Position numbers and translations under genes: made by a program. From Actinomycetes bacterium (GTDB taxonomy: Bacteria; Actinomycetota; Acidimicrobiia; Acidimicrobiales; Ilumatobacteraceae): DNA of 64,000 bases. The stretch is taken from contig JAIXWJ010000037.1 in assembly GCA_027491335.1 (NCBI GenBank), forward strand, positions 1-64,000. The letters run 5' to 3'. Positions 45,382 to 54,362 of this stretch are shown piece after piece. The notes below the pieces were generated by a model. That model was not told where the DNA came from. It did no database searches and worked only from the letters and a program-made list of their open reading frames with translations. Every line of letters starts with the position of its first letter. Positions within the stretch are counted from its first letter, which is position 1.

Positions 45382-46314
45382 ATGCCCGTGGCCGCCATCG
45401 ACATCGGAACCAACTCCACGAATCTGTTGGTCGTGGGCGACGACGGATCGACCATTCGGCGCGTCGTCGACGTGACACGACTCGGCTCCGGCGTCGATCG
45501 GACCGGATCGCTCGCGTCGGACGCCATCGATCGCACCGTGGCGTGCCTCGGCCGGTACGCGACGATCATCGCCGACGTCGGTGCCGGTGATGTCGGGCGC
45601 GTGCCATTGCGCATCTCCGCGTCCAGTGCGTGTCGGGATGCCACCAATCGTGACGAGTTCTTCGAACGTGTCGTGAACGTGTTCGGACGACCACCACAAC
45701 TGATCAGTGGCGACGACGAGGCCCGCCTCGCCTACCGCGGGGCGGTCTCGGGCCTGCAACTCGACCCCATGGGTCACGTCGTTGTCGACATCGGTGGCGG
45801 ATCCACGGAGTTCGCGTACGGCGACGTCGAACTTCGTCACACGCACAGCATCGACGTCGGCGCGGTCCGCCTCACCGAACGTCACCTCGAACACGACCCG
45901 CCCCGACCCGAGGAATTGTTGAACGCCATCGGCGACGTGCAGGACCTGTTCGACGACATGATTCGCGCGATCCCGGCCATGGCCGGTGCGCGTCAACTCA
46001 TCGGCGTCGCCGGCACCATCGTCACCGCCGCGGCCGTCGAGATCGGAATGACCACTTTCGATTCCGCCCGCGTGCACGGATTCCGCTTCGAACGAGGCGC
46101 GGTCGAGGACGTGTTCCGCACCTTGGCCACCGAGCCGTTGGCCGATCGCGTGCACAATCCGGGGCTACCGCGCGAACGCGCCGACGTGATCGTCGGTGGT
46201 CTCTGCGTGTTGGTGGGGCTTTTGCGTCGCTGGGACGCCGACGAGATCGTGGTGTCGTCCCGCAACATTCTGGACGGCATGTGTGCTGAACTTCTGGAAG
46301 AGTCCGCACGATGA
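45382..46314 (+). CDS. Ppx/GppA-family phosphatase
   Basis: 310 residues, the single-domain actinobacterial size. The ASKHA phosphate motifs are AAIDIGTNSTNLLVV at 4-18 and VVVDIGGGSTEFAYGD at about 140, with ISGDDEARLAYRGA between. It is expected to hydrolyse polyphosphate or pppGpp-type nucleotides; the Ppx-versus-GppA role is not fixed by sequence. It follows DUF501 and overlaps the GNAT gene by four bases. Confidence 0.9.
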   Translation: MPVAAIDIGTNSTNLLVVGDDGSTIRRVVDVTRLGSGVDRTGSLASDAIDRTVACLGRYATIIADVGAGDVGRVPLRISASSACRDATNRDEFFERVVNVFGRPPQLISGDDEARLAYRGAVSGLQLDPMGHVVVDIGGGSTEFAYGDVELRHTHSIDVGAVRLTERHLEHDPPRPEELLNAIGDVQDLFDDMIRAIPAMAGARQLIGVAGTIVTAAAVEIGMTTFDSARVHGFRFERGAVEDVFRTLATEPLADRVHNPGLPRERADVIVGGLCVLVGLLRRWDADEIVVSSRNILDGMCAELLEESAR

Positions 46315-46934
46315 GCCACCACGACATTCACCCCGCGCGCACCGCCGCCGTTCGTCTGTACGGCCGTCGAGTCGTGCTGCGACCCCTGGTGCCACCGGAC
46401 TTCGCCGCCTGGTCCGAGGTGCGTCGCCGCAATCACGATTGGCTCACCGTCTGGGAACCGTCGCGCCCCGCCCACTCCCCCGATCCGAGCACCGACCGCG
46501 AGGCGTTCTCGGCGCGATGCGCACTTCGCGACCGCGAGCGCCAAAGCGGAACCGCATACGCCTTCGGAGTGTTCGTCGACAACGCGTTCGCCGGCGAAGT
46601 GAACCTCAACAACGTGGTGCGCGGGGCCATGATGGGCGGCTCGGTGGGTTACTGGATCGACCAAGCGCGTGCCGGCCGTTCGTACACATCGGAGTCCGTC
46701 GTGGTGCTCGCTCGCTACGCGTTCGAGGAATTGGGTTTGCATCGCCTCGAGATTTGCATCGTGCCCCGCAACGCCAACTCCCATCGCGTGGTGGCCAAAA
46801 TCGGCCTGCGCAACGAGGGCACCGCCGAGCGCTTCCTCGAGATCAACGGCACGTGGGAGGACCACGTGCGTTACGGATTCACGTCCGAAGAGTGGTCGGC
46901 GCGTCGCGACGAACTCGCGGCCGCCTGGTTGTAG
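46311..46934 (+). CDS. GNAT acetyltransferase (RimJ/RimL type)
   Basis: 207 residues from an ATG overlapping the ppx stop. It has the N-terminal VVLRPLVPPDFAAWSEVRRRNHDWLTVWEP and the acetyl-CoA-binding area MMGGSVGYWIDQARAGRSYTSES, followed by FEELGLHRLEICIVPRNANSHRV-type spacing, broken here as LGLHRLEICIV and PRNANSHRVVAK. It probably acetylates an N-terminus (ribosomal protein S5/L12-like) or a small amine. It closes the DUF501-Ppx-GNAT run. Confidence 0.87.
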   Translation: MSHHDIHPARTAAVRLYGRRVVLRPLVPPDFAAWSEVRRRNHDWLTVWEPSRPAHSPDPSTDREAFSARCALRDRERQSGTAYAFGVFVDNAFAGEVNLNNVVRGAMMGGSVGYWIDQARAGRSYTSESVVVLARYAFEELGLHRLEICIVPRNANSHRVVAKIGLRNEGTAERFLEINGTWEDHVRYGFTSEEWSARRDELAAAWL

Positions 46935-46941
46935 GTCAGCC

Positions 46942-47262
46942 TCAGGCCGATTGGGCCCAGTTGCGGTAGGCCGCGGCCTTCTGCCGACGCACCACGGTGC
47001 GACGCTTCCACTCCTTGACCTTCCAGTGCCGCAACTTGCGACCGCTCTCGAGCTTCTTGGCGGCGCGTTCCGCATCGTGATGATGCGCCGGCTTCCATTC
47101 GGTGCCGGGTTCGTCGGCGTCGTCGGGCTCGAGTCCGTGACTCACCATGTCGGCGAGCTCGTGCAACTCGCTCTTCACCCGGTGACGCTCGCCGTGGGCG
47201 TGGGCCCGCAACTCGGCTCTCGGTAGCGGTACCGCTTCCTGGCTTCGATGGCGCTTGCTCAT
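46942..47262 (-). CDS. Small basic hypothetical protein
   Basis: 106 residues from MSKRHRSQEA (ATG at 47262), preceded by a strong AAGGAGGG ribosome site. It is very rich in Lys, Arg and His (KPAHHHDAERAAKKLESGRK, then WKRRTVVRRQK) and has no hydrophobic helix. Nucleic-acid binding is possible but unsupported. It converges on the GNAT gene with a 7-bp gap between stops. Confidence 0.6.
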   Translation of the reverse strand: MSKRHRSQEAVPLPRAELRAHAHGERHRVKSELHELADMVSHGLEPDDADEPGTEWKPAHHHDAERAAKKLESGRKLRHWKVKEWKRRTVVRRQKAAAYRNWAQSA

Positions 47263-47364
47263 CGGTCCCTCCTTTGGTTCCGTTGAACTCCCCTTGAGCG
47301 AAACGTACAACACTTTCGCCGAATTGCAAGGGCGGATTGGCGGGACGGATGTAGCCAGTTGTCG

Positions 47365-47380
47365 ACGGACGAACGTCCGT
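47365..47380 (-). terminator. Small hairpin downstream of the crotonase gene
   Basis: ACGGAC and GTCCGT form a 6-bp stem with a 4-base loop just after the crotonase stop on the minus strand. There is no T-tract, so it may be an intrinsic terminator remnant or only an mRNA end structure. Confidence 0.25.
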
Positions 47381-47386
47381 GATTGA

Positions 47387-48160
47387 TCAGGACTTCTTCG
47401 ACGAAATCTGCGACTGCAACGCCTTGATGCGTTCCTCGAAGAATGGCTGACGCGTGCTCCACAACTGCGGGGTCAGCTCGCGGGCCACGGCGTCGGGATG
47501 CTCGCTCACATCGGCCATGGCCTTGATCGTCTTCTTCGTCTCGATCACCAACTCGCGCGGTGCGGACGCCGCCCGAGCGGCCATCGCGTGAGCAACGTCC
47601 AACAACTGATCGTCCTCCACGCATCGGTGCACGATGCCGAGTCGTTCCGCTTCGGTTCCGTCCACCACCTCTCCGAAGATCACGGTGGCCATCGTCGTCT
47701 GCGGTCCGGCGATGCGTCGCAACATCCAGGTGTGTCCGCCGCCGGGGTGAATACCGATCTGCAGGAATCGGGTGTCGAATCGAGCGCGTCGCGCCGCGAT
47801 ACGCAGGTCGCATCCGAGCGCGAGGTTCATTCCGGCCCCAACGGCGGCGCCGTTCACCGCCGCGATGGTCGGCAGTTCACTGCGCGCGATGCGCAGGAAG
47901 CCTTCGTAGATGTTGCCCAAACTCTCGGCCGTGCTGGTTTGCAGATTGCCCAGATTCGCTCCCGCGCAAAACGCCGGTGCCGTGCCGGTGACCACGATGG
48001 CCCCGATCGCCGAATCCGATTCGACGCGATCCATGACCGCCACGATCTCGGCCACCAATGGGGCGGTGAGCGTGTTGCGCTCGGCGGGATTGTTCAAGGT
48101 GATGGTGGCGACGCCATCGGCGACGTCGAGAAGGACGAGAGGACTGTTCGATTCGGTCAC
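47387..48160 (-). CDS. Crotonase (enoyl-CoA hydratase-like), catalytic Glu pair absent
   Basis: 257 residues. The fold is clear: VTGTAPAFCAGANLGNL and TIAAVNGAAVGAGMNLALGCDLRIA form the oxyanion-hole motifs. Yet the two catalytic glutamates of enoyl-CoA hydratase are replaced: Asn112 at the first position (GAGMNLAL) and Phe132 at the second (FDTRFLQ). The rest, FLQIGIHPGGGHTWMLRR, is a pattern seen in other actinobacterial crotonases. It may do isomerase, hydrolase or dehydratase chemistry rather than simple hydration. Confidence 0.85.
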   Translation of the reverse strand: MTESNSPLVLLDVADGVATITLNNPAERNTLTAPLVAEIVAVMDRVESDSAIGAIVVTGTAPAFCAGANLGNLQTSTAESLGNIYEGFLRIARSELPTIAAVNGAAVGAGMNLALGCDLRIAARRARFDTRFLQIGIHPGGGHTWMLRRIAGPQTTMATVIFGEVVDGTEAERLGIVHRCVEDDQLLDVAHAMAARAASAPRELVIETKKTIKAMADVSEHPDAVARELTPQLWSTRQPFFEERIKALQSQISSKKS

Positions 48161-48204
48161 CGGAGCATTCTCGCAGACGCGTCGAGCGTGCCTAGTGTTG
48201 GTGC

Positions 48205-48897
48205 ATGTCGAATGGCGAGAGCGACGAGGCCGCGCTGAAGGCCCGCAAGAGTCGCCCGGCCGCCACGGTGATCCTCACGAGAATCGCCGAGCACTCCCCG
48301 TGCGGCTTGGAGGTGTTGCTGTTGCGCCGCAGCGACGTGGGCGCCTTCGCCGGCATGTGGGTGTTTCCCGGTGGACGCGTGGACGACGCCGACGAAGGAC
48401 ACGACGACTATTCCCGAGCCATGTCGGCCGCCATCCGCGAGGCTCACGAGGAAGTGTCGGCCCGGGTCGATCGAGCGGCTCTCGCCCCGTGGAGCCACTG
48501 GACGCCCCCGTTGTCGGCGCCGGCCCGCTTCAAAACCTGGTTCTTCGTGGCCGCCCACGATGACGGAGACATCGCGATCGACAACCACGAGATCGTCGAC
48601 TATCGCTGGATGGCTCCCGATCGGGCACTGGCCGCCGCGCTCCCGATGGCTCCTCCCACCATCGTCACCCTTCACGAACTGCACGAGGCGGGAGACCACC
48701 AAACCATTCGTCGCGGACGAGTCGACCCGCCCGCGTACGTCACCCGACCCGGCCGCACCGCCGATGGTCAGGACGTGATGATGTGGAACGGCGACGCCGG
48801 ATACGAATCCGGTGACGCCGACCTCGACGGACCCCGCAATCGACTGGTGATGCTGAACGGATTCGGTGGCACCGATTGGATCTACGTGCGTGCCTGA
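48205..48897 (+). CDS. Nudix hydrolase
   Basis: 230 residues. The Nudix box is present with an insertion: FPGGRVDDADEG at about 54-65, then AAIREAHEEVSA at about 75-86 containing REAHEE, seven residues further on than the consensus spacing. This layout is typical of the larger NUDT19-like CoA or nucleotide hydrolases. It hydrolyses a nucleoside diphosphate linked to another moiety, here unknown. It lies divergent from the crotonase gene. Confidence 0.85.
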   Translation: MSNGESDEAALKARKSRPAATVILTRIAEHSPCGLEVLLLRRSDVGAFAGMWVFPGGRVDDADEGHDDYSRAMSAAIREAHEEVSARVDRAALAPWSHWTPPLSAPARFKTWFFVAAHDDGDIAIDNHEIVDYRWMAPDRALAAALPMAPPTIVTLHELHEAGDHQTIRRGRVDPPAYVTRPGRTADGQDVMMWNGDAGYESGDADLDGPRNRLVMLNGFGGTDWIYVRA

Positions 48898-48951
48898 GAG
48901 TTCCCGACCGGGCGGAACGCGAGCGCGATCGAGCAAGTAGCGTCGTCATCG

Positions 48952-49548
48952 ATGATCGACCATGTCTTCACCGACGTCATCAGCGCGCTTCGCGATGGGT
49001 TCGAACGCGCCTTCCTCGAGCGCCAAGCCTTCGAGGAGCACTTTCAGGTCGACGTGATGCTGGGCGACATCACCTGGGAAACGAGCTACGGATTGCCGGG
49101 CGAAGGTTTGCCACCGCGCGTGGTCGCCCACGTCACGTTCGACTGGCCGTCGTGGAGCCAGACCGCCTATCGCCGTTGGTACGTGGATGAGAAGCTCGAC
49201 GAACAACCGTCCATCGAGATGGAAGTCGTGCTGCGCATCCAACGCATCAAGGACCAGCCCGATCTCGCGCTCGTGCGCACGTTTCTTCCGCAACTCAGTC
49301 CCCTCATCGGCGATGGGCGACTCGAGCGAGCCGGACTCACCTTGGAGACCACGCATCTGGACGACGACGATCTCGTCGAGCACGCGGTGGAAGTCACCTA
49401 CGAGGGCCTCTACGAACTGTCCGAGGAGTCGTTGGCCGATGGTGCCAGCACGTTGCTCGACGACCATTTCGGGGCTCTCGGTGGTTGGGTGGCCGCCATG
49501 CTCGTGAAGATGGGCGACGTGAAGTACACCTTCTTGCCCGCCGATTGA
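48952..49548 (+). CDS. Hypothetical protein, 198 residues
   Basis: 198 residues from the ATG at 48952, read between the Nudix and crotonase genes. It has no signal peptide or membrane helix. It is acidic with Trp/Tyr-rich strands (DITWETSYGLPGEGLPPRV, then FDWPSWSQTAYRRWYVDE), and the first 20 residues form a likely amphipathic helix. Codon use matches its neighbours. I recognise no family. The stop leads directly into a repeat tract (49547-49606). Confidence 0.65.
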   Translation: MIDHVFTDVISALRDGFERAFLERQAFEEHFQVDVMLGDITWETSYGLPGEGLPPRVVAHVTFDWPSWSQTAYRRWYVDEKLDEQPSIEMEVVLRIQRIKDQPDLALVRTFLPQLSPLIGDGRLERAGLTLETTHLDDDDLVEHAVEVTYEGLYELSEESLADGASTLLDDHFGALGGWVAAMLVKMGDVKYTFLPAD

Positions 49549-49606
49549 CGTCACCCCGTCGACGTCACCTTGTCGACGACCAATCTTGTCGACGACCAAA
49601 ATTGAC
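49547..49606. repeat. Four degenerate 14-16-bp tandem units upstream of crotonase
   Basis: Units start GACG: two of 14 bp (GACGTCACCCCGTC and GACGTCACCTTGTC) and two of 16 bp (GACGACCAATCTTGTC and GACGACCAAAATTGAC). They fill the gap between the 198-residue hypothetical gene and the crotonase at 49642. Confidence 0.75.
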
Positions 49607-49641
49607 GACGACCCGAATCAAGCAACGAAAGAGAGTCGAAC

Positions 49642-50442
49642 ATGGCACTACTCACCGAACCCGACAGCGTCGTTCTCCTCGACGTCGACGAGCGCATCGC
49701 CACCATCACCTTGAACCGTCCGGCGGCTCGCAACGCGTTGTCTTCGGACGTACTGAAGCTGATTCCACGGCTGATGAAGCAAGCCGACGCGAGCGACGAC
49801 GTGGACGTGATCATCCTCACCGGTTCGGATCCGGCGTTCTGTGCCGGTCTCGATCTGAAGGAATTGGGGTCATCGGGCAAGAACCTCGGGTCCGGATCGG
49901 GCGCCGATGGCCGCCCCAATTCCGATGGCGTGCGCGGGCCCTTCCCCGGATTGACCAAGCCGCTCATCGGGGCGGTGAACGGCGTGGCCATCACCGGCGG
50001 TTTCGAGTTGGCGCTGAACTGCGACTTTCTGGTGGCGTCCGAACACGCCAAGTTCGGTGACACCCATGCCCGAGTCGGCGTGATGCCCGGTTGGGGCCTG
50101 ACGGTGCTGCTCCCCCAGGCCGTCGGGGTGCGACGGGCCCGCGAGATGAGCATGACCGGAAACTTCATGCTGGCCGACGAGGCCCTGGCCCGTGGGCTGG
50201 TGAATCACGTCGTTCCCCATCAGGACTTAATGCCCTTCACCCGCCGATTGGCCCTCGACATCGTCGGAAACGACCAGCCCGGGGTGCGCCAGATCCGGGC
50301 CACGTACGCCGCGATCCACGCCGAGGCCCAGGGCTGGGAGATCGAGGCCCTCGACGGCGCCCGCTGGCGCGAATCCCAGTTTTCCCCCGAAAAGGTGGCC
50401 GCCCGCCGCGAGGCCATCCAGAACCGTGGACGCCACCAATAA
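49642..50442 (+). CDS. Enoyl-CoA hydratase/crotonase family protein
   Basis: 266 residues. The oxyanion-hole motifs are ILTGSDPAFCAGLDLKELG and LIGAVNGVAITGGFELALNCDF. The first catalytic-position Glu is present (E122), while the second is His142 in FGDTHARVGVMPGWG. This layout is shared by several actinobacterial EchA proteins. It may hydrate enoyl-CoA or perform a related step. It lies just upstream of the BMP lipoprotein gene, after which a promoter-sized gap of about 105 bp follows. Confidence 0.87.
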   Translation: MALLTEPDSVVLLDVDERIATITLNRPAARNALSSDVLKLIPRLMKQADASDDVDVIILTGSDPAFCAGLDLKELGSSGKNLGSGSGADGRPNSDGVRGPFPGLTKPLIGAVNGVAITGGFELALNCDFLVASEHAKFGDTHARVGVMPGWGLTVLLPQAVGVRRAREMSMTGNFMLADEALARGLVNHVVPHQDLMPFTRRLALDIVGNDQPGVRQIRATYAAIHAEAQGWEIEALDGARWRESQFSPEKVAARREAIQNRGRHQ

Positions 50443-50548
50443 TCCACCATCACGCGACGTCACCGATAGGTATGTACTCATGGGGTAAGGTTTCGCATCC
50501 AATTCGTCGGACACCCCCGTTCGGCGACCTAGGGGAGGAAACAACCAC

Positions 50549-51598
50549 ATGCGCAAGAATGCACGACTGCTGACAGCTTCGCTGGCGGCTCTCGGCCTCT
50601 TCGCCGCGGCTTGCGGCGGCGATGACGGCGGATCAACCAGCACCGAGGCTCCGGTCTCGTCCGATGCACCCGCGACCGACGGCTTCATCGCCGGTATCGC
50701 GTTCGACACCGGTGGCCGCGGCGACGGCACCTTCAACGACTCGGCTGCCCTCGGTGGCGAGTGCGCCGCCGAAGCGACCGGCGCGGAAATCAAGGAACTC
50801 GAGGCGAACGTCGACGAGGACCGCAAGGCCAACCTCGAGCTGTTGGTCGAAGGTGGCGCCAAGGTCATCGTGGGTGTGGGCTTCATGTTCACCGATCCCA
50901 TGACCGAAATTGCCGCCGCCAACCCCGACGTGTCCTTCGGCATCGTCGACTCGGTGGTCGAGGCCGACAACGTGTCGAGCCTGGTGTTCGCCGAGGAGCA
51001 GGGCTCGTTCCTGGTCGGTGCGGCCGCCGCGCTGAAGAGCGAGTCGGGCACCATCGGCTTCATCGGTGGTCAGGAGATCGACCTCATCAAGAAGTTCGAG
51101 GCCGGTTACACGGCTGGCGCCAAGTACATCAACCCCGACATCGTCGTGGAAGTTGCGTACCTCGGACCCGCAGGTGACAACAGCGCTTGGGGCAACGTCG
51201 ACGGCGCCAAGGAAATCGCCGCCGGCTGGTACGCCGCTGGTGCCGACATCATCTACACCGCCGCCGGCGGTTCGGGTGCGGGCACCATTCAGGCCGCCAT
51301 CGAGGCCGACGCGTGGGCGATCGGCGTGGACAGCGACCAGTACCTCACCTCCGGTGACCCCGAGGCTCAGAAGCACATCCTCACCTCGATGCTGAAGCGC
51401 GTCGACGTGGCCGTGTGCGAGACCATCAAGGCCGTCGCCGGTGGCGACACCTCGGGTGGCTTCAAGACCTTCGACCTCAGCAATGACGGCGTGGGCTACG
51501 CCACCTCCGGTGGATACGTCGACGACATCGCGGCTCAGCTCGACGAGATCAAGGCCAAGATCGTGGCCGGCGAGATCGAGGTCCCCAAGGCTCCCTGA
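50549..51598 (+). CDS. BMP-family nucleoside-binding lipoprotein
   Basis: 349 residues with an N-terminal lipoprotein signal (lipobox FAAAC, Cys22 after the hydrophobic stretch) and a Gly/Thr/Ser-rich linker. The BMP/PnrA-type substrate-binding domain shows GIAFDTGGRGDGTFNDSA, SFGIVDSVVE, EEQGSFLVGAAAAL and DNSAWGNVDGAKEIA. The family binds nucleosides for ABC import. An exact 13-bp hairpin lies 40 bp after its stop, before the transporter ATPase gene. A strong GGGGAGG ribosome site precedes the ATG. Confidence 0.92.
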   Translation: MRKNARLLTASLAALGLFAAACGGDDGGSTSTEAPVSSDAPATDGFIAGIAFDTGGRGDGTFNDSAALGGECAAEATGAEIKELEANVDEDRKANLELLVEGGAKVIVGVGFMFTDPMTEIAAANPDVSFGIVDSVVEADNVSSLVFAEEQGSFLVGAAAALKSESGTIGFIGGQEIDLIKKFEAGYTAGAKYINPDIVVEVAYLGPAGDNSAWGNVDGAKEIAAGWYAAGADIIYTAAGGSGAGTIQAAIEADAWAIGVDSDQYLTSGDPEAQKHILTSMLKRVDVAVCETIKAVAGGDTSGGFKTFDLSNDGVGYATSGGYVDDIAAQLDEIKAKIVAGEIEVPKAP

Positions 51599-51637
51599 TC
51601 AGGAACCAGCGGACTAGATCCGCGATCAGCACTACGC

Positions 51638-51666
51638 GAGAGCCCGGGTCGTCGACCCGGGCTCTC
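51638..51666 (+). terminator. Perfect 13-bp hairpin between BMP gene and its ABC ATPase
   Basis: GAGAGCCCGGGTC and GACCCGGGCTCTC are exact inverted copies around a 3-base loop. No clear T-tract follows (TGCTATAA). It could be an attenuator or an mRNA-stabilising end that lets the binding protein be made in excess over the membrane parts; either role is an inference. Confidence 0.65.
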
Positions 51667-51699
51667 TGCTATAACTGGTCGATCACTTCGAGGGGAACC

Positions 51700-53253
51700 A
51701 TGTCGGAACAACCGCAAACGCGCGGCGACTTCGCGGTCGAATTGCGTGGAATCACCAAGACCTTCCCCGGCGTCATCGCCAACCACAACGTGAACCTGAC
51801 GGTGCGACCCGGCACCATTCACGCCATCGTGGGCGAGAACGGCGCCGGCAAGTCCACGCTGATGAAGACCTTGTACGGGATGCACCAACCCGACGAGGGA
51901 ACGATCGTGGTGAACGGCTCCTCTCGAACCTTCCGTTCCCCCACCGATGCCATCGCCACCGGAATCGGAATGGTTCACCAGCACTTCATGCTGGCCGACA
52001 ATCTCACGATCACCGAGAACATCATCCTGGGCAACGAGCCCACGACGTCGCGCGGACGCATCGATTTCACCGCCGCCCACGACAGCATTCGCCGACTCAT
52101 GTCCACCCTCGGGGTGGACTTCGACTTGGATGCCCCGGTGTCCAGCCTCGGCGTGGGACAACGCCAACGCGTCGAGATCCTGAAGGTGTTGTACCGGGGA
52201 GCTCGCATCCTGATCCTCGATGAGCCCACCGCCGTTCTGGTGCCGCAGGAAGTCACCGAACTCTTCGTCACCCTGAAGCGCTTGGTCGCCGAAGGTGCCA
52301 CGGTGATCTTCATCTCGCACAAACTCGACGAAGTTCTGGCGAACTGCGACGAGATCACCGTCATCCGCCAGGGAACCACCGTGGCCCACACCACACCACG
52401 GGAAACCGACCGCCGCGGATTGGCCGAGTTGATGGTGGGCAGCGATCTCCCCGATCCGTCGGGTCGTGAGACATCCGTCGGAGACACCGTGTTGCTGCAG
52501 GTGTCCGGGCTCGACGTCGCCGGAACGGTCGCGGGTTCGAAGCTGGCGCTCGATGACGTGTCGTTGCGGGTGCACGCCGGTGAGATTGTCGGCATCGCCG
52601 GAGTGGAAGGCAACGGACAATTCGAGTTGTGCGAAGCGATCCTCGGGCTGACACCCGCCGTTCGCGGTTCGGTCACCCTCGAGAACCGCGACATCTCCGA
52701 TGCGCCGACTCGCGAGCGCATCGGCGCGGGATTGTCGTACATCCCCTTCGATCGACATCGCGAGGGATTGCTGCTCGACGCCCCTCTGTGGGAGAACACC
52801 TATCTCGGCCGTGAGGACGACCCGGCACTCTCGTCGCGCGTGTTCACTCGTCGTCGCGCGATCGAGGCCGACAGTCGGACCATCATCGAACGATTCGGTG
52901 TGCGCACACCGAACGAGCACGTTCCGGCTTTCGCTCTCTCGGGCGGCAATCAGCAAAAGCTCGTCGTGGGACGCGAGATGGCCAGCAACCCCAAAGTGCT
53001 CTTGGCCGCCCATCCCACACGGGGCGTCGATGTCGGTGCTCAAGCCGCCATCTGGGACGAACTCCGTCACGCTCGCGACAACGGCCTGGGCGTGTTGTTG
53101 GTCAGCGCCGACCTCGAAGAGCTCATCGGATTGAGCGACACCATTCTCGTGATGTTCGATGGTCGCATCACCGCCGAACTGGATCCGGCCAATGCCACAC
53201 CAGAGTTGCTCGGCACCTACATGACCGGAGAAGTGCAGGGGGCTCGTTCGTGA
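51700..53253 (+). CDS. ABC nucleoside-importer ATPase, two NBDs
   Basis: 517 residues with two tandem ATPase domains, as in YufO/RbsA-type importers. NBD1 has Walker A GENGAGKST and Walker B ILILDEPTAV with signature-like LGVGQRQRVEIL. NBD2 is degenerate in Walker A (GVEGNGQFE) and carries LSGGNQQK and AHPTRGVDVG. It powers uptake with the two permeases downstream. The permease start at 53250 overlaps this stop. Preceding sequence carries a CGAGGGGAA ribosome-type site. Confidence 0.93.
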   Translation: MSEQPQTRGDFAVELRGITKTFPGVIANHNVNLTVRPGTIHAIVGENGAGKSTLMKTLYGMHQPDEGTIVVNGSSRTFRSPTDAIATGIGMVHQHFMLADNLTITENIILGNEPTTSRGRIDFTAAHDSIRRLMSTLGVDFDLDAPVSSLGVGQRQRVEILKVLYRGARILILDEPTAVLVPQEVTELFVTLKRLVAEGATVIFISHKLDEVLANCDEITVIRQGTTVAHTTPRETDRRGLAELMVGSDLPDPSGRETSVGDTVLLQVSGLDVAGTVAGSKLALDDVSLRVHAGEIVGIAGVEGNGQFELCEAILGLTPAVRGSVTLENRDISDAPTRERIGAGLSYIPFDRHREGLLLDAPLWENTYLGREDDPALSSRVFTRRRAIEADSRTIIERFGVRTPNEHVPAFALSGGNQQKLVVGREMASNPKVLLAAHPTRGVDVGAQAAIWDELRHARDNGLGVLLVSADLEELIGLSDTILVMFDGRITAELDPANATPELLGTYMTGEVQGARS

Positions 53254-54362
53254 ACCGTCAGAAACTGCAGCGCATGCTGGTGACGTCGGCCAGTTCGCTC
53301 ATCGCGATCATCGTGGCTCTCGCCATCTGTGCCGTCATCTTGCTCATCACCGGCAAGGACCCCGTGAAGGCCTTCTCCACCCTCTTTGGCGCGGCCGGCG
53401 AGACCAAGGTGCTGCAGGGCATGCTCAATCGCGCCACACCACTCATGATCTCGGCCGCCGCCGTGGCCATCGGCTTCAAGATGAATCTGTTCAACATCGG
53501 CGTGGAAGGTCAGATGCGCGTGGCGCTGCTGTCCACCGCCGTCATCGGTGGTGCCGTGAATCTTCCCGCCCCGCTGCACATCGCCTTCTGCTTCGTGGTG
53601 GCCATGGCCACCGGTGCGATCTGGGCCGGCATCGCCGGTTGGCTGAAGGTGAAGCGCAACGTCAACGAAGTGATCTCCACGATCATGTTGAACTTCATCG
53701 CGCTCAGCGCGGTGGCGTGGTCGTTCGACACCTTCTTCCGCGCCAACAAGGAAGGCGAGTCCACCAGCGTGCTGGTGAAGACCAAGGACCTTCCCACGAC
53801 CGCATGGTTCCCCGACATCGTCGATCGCCGACTGAACGGCATGTTGATCATCGCCATTTTGATTCTCATCTTGTTCTGGGTCCTGGTGTGGAAGACCAAG
53901 TTCGGTTTCCAGCTTCGAGCCTCCGGAGCCAACTCCGGAGCGGCCCGCGCCACCGGAGTCGACCCCAAACGCATGGTTCTCGTCTCCATGCTGATCTCGG
54001 GCGCGATCGCCGGTCTGGTGGGAATGCGGGCTCTGATGGGCGATGTTCACGCGTATCAGAACAACCTGGCCGAACAACAGGGTTTCAACGGCATCGCCGT
54101 GGCCCTGTTGGGCCGAAACCATCCGGCCGGCATCTTCTTCTCGGCGCTTCTGTTCGGCTTCCTCGGCGAGGCCTCAGGTCGACTGCAACTGGAGGACATC
54201 CCCAAGGAGATCGTCACCATCATGACCGGCATCATCGTGCTGGCGGTCGTGATCATCAACGAGGCGGTCAAACGATGGGATGACCGACGCATCCAACGAC
54301 GCGCCGCGGCCATGGTCGACGAGAAGTTGGCGAACGAGAAGAAGGTCGAGGCGGCGTCATGA
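53250..54362 (+). CDS. ABC nucleoside-importer permease, first
   Basis: 370 residues from a GTG overlapping the ATPase stop. It has about ten hydrophobic helices of the BPD_transp_2 (YufP-like) family, including NLFNIGVEGQMRVALLS and ATGVDPKRMVLVSMLISGAIAGLVG, split here as ATGVDPKRMVLV and SGAIAGLVG. A long charged C-terminus (EAVKRWDDRRIQRRAAAMV) is cytoplasmic. It pairs with the next permease. Confidence 0.9.
   Translation: MNRQKLQRMLVTSASSLIAIIVALAICAVILLITGKDPVKAFSTLFGAAGETKVLQGMLNRATPLMISAAAVAIGFKMNLFNIGVEGQMRVALLSTAVIGGAVNLPAPLHIAFCFVVAMATGAIWAGIAGWLKVKRNVNEVISTIMLNFIALSAVAWSFDTFFRANKEGESTSVLVKTKDLPTTAWFPDIVDRRLNGMLIIAILILILFWVLVWKTKFGFQLRASGANSGAARATGVDPKRMVLVSMLISGAIAGLVGMRALMGDVHAYQNNLAEQQGFNGIAVALLGRNHPAGIFFSALLFGFLGEASGRLQLEDIPKEIVTIMTGIIVLAVVIINEAVKRWDDRRIQRRAAAMVDEKLANEKKVEAAS

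Noticed and set aside
49642-50442. The crotonase as part of the nucleoside importer operon
   Set aside because: A gap of about 105 bp with its own strong ribosome site precedes the BMP gene, and no functional link is evident.
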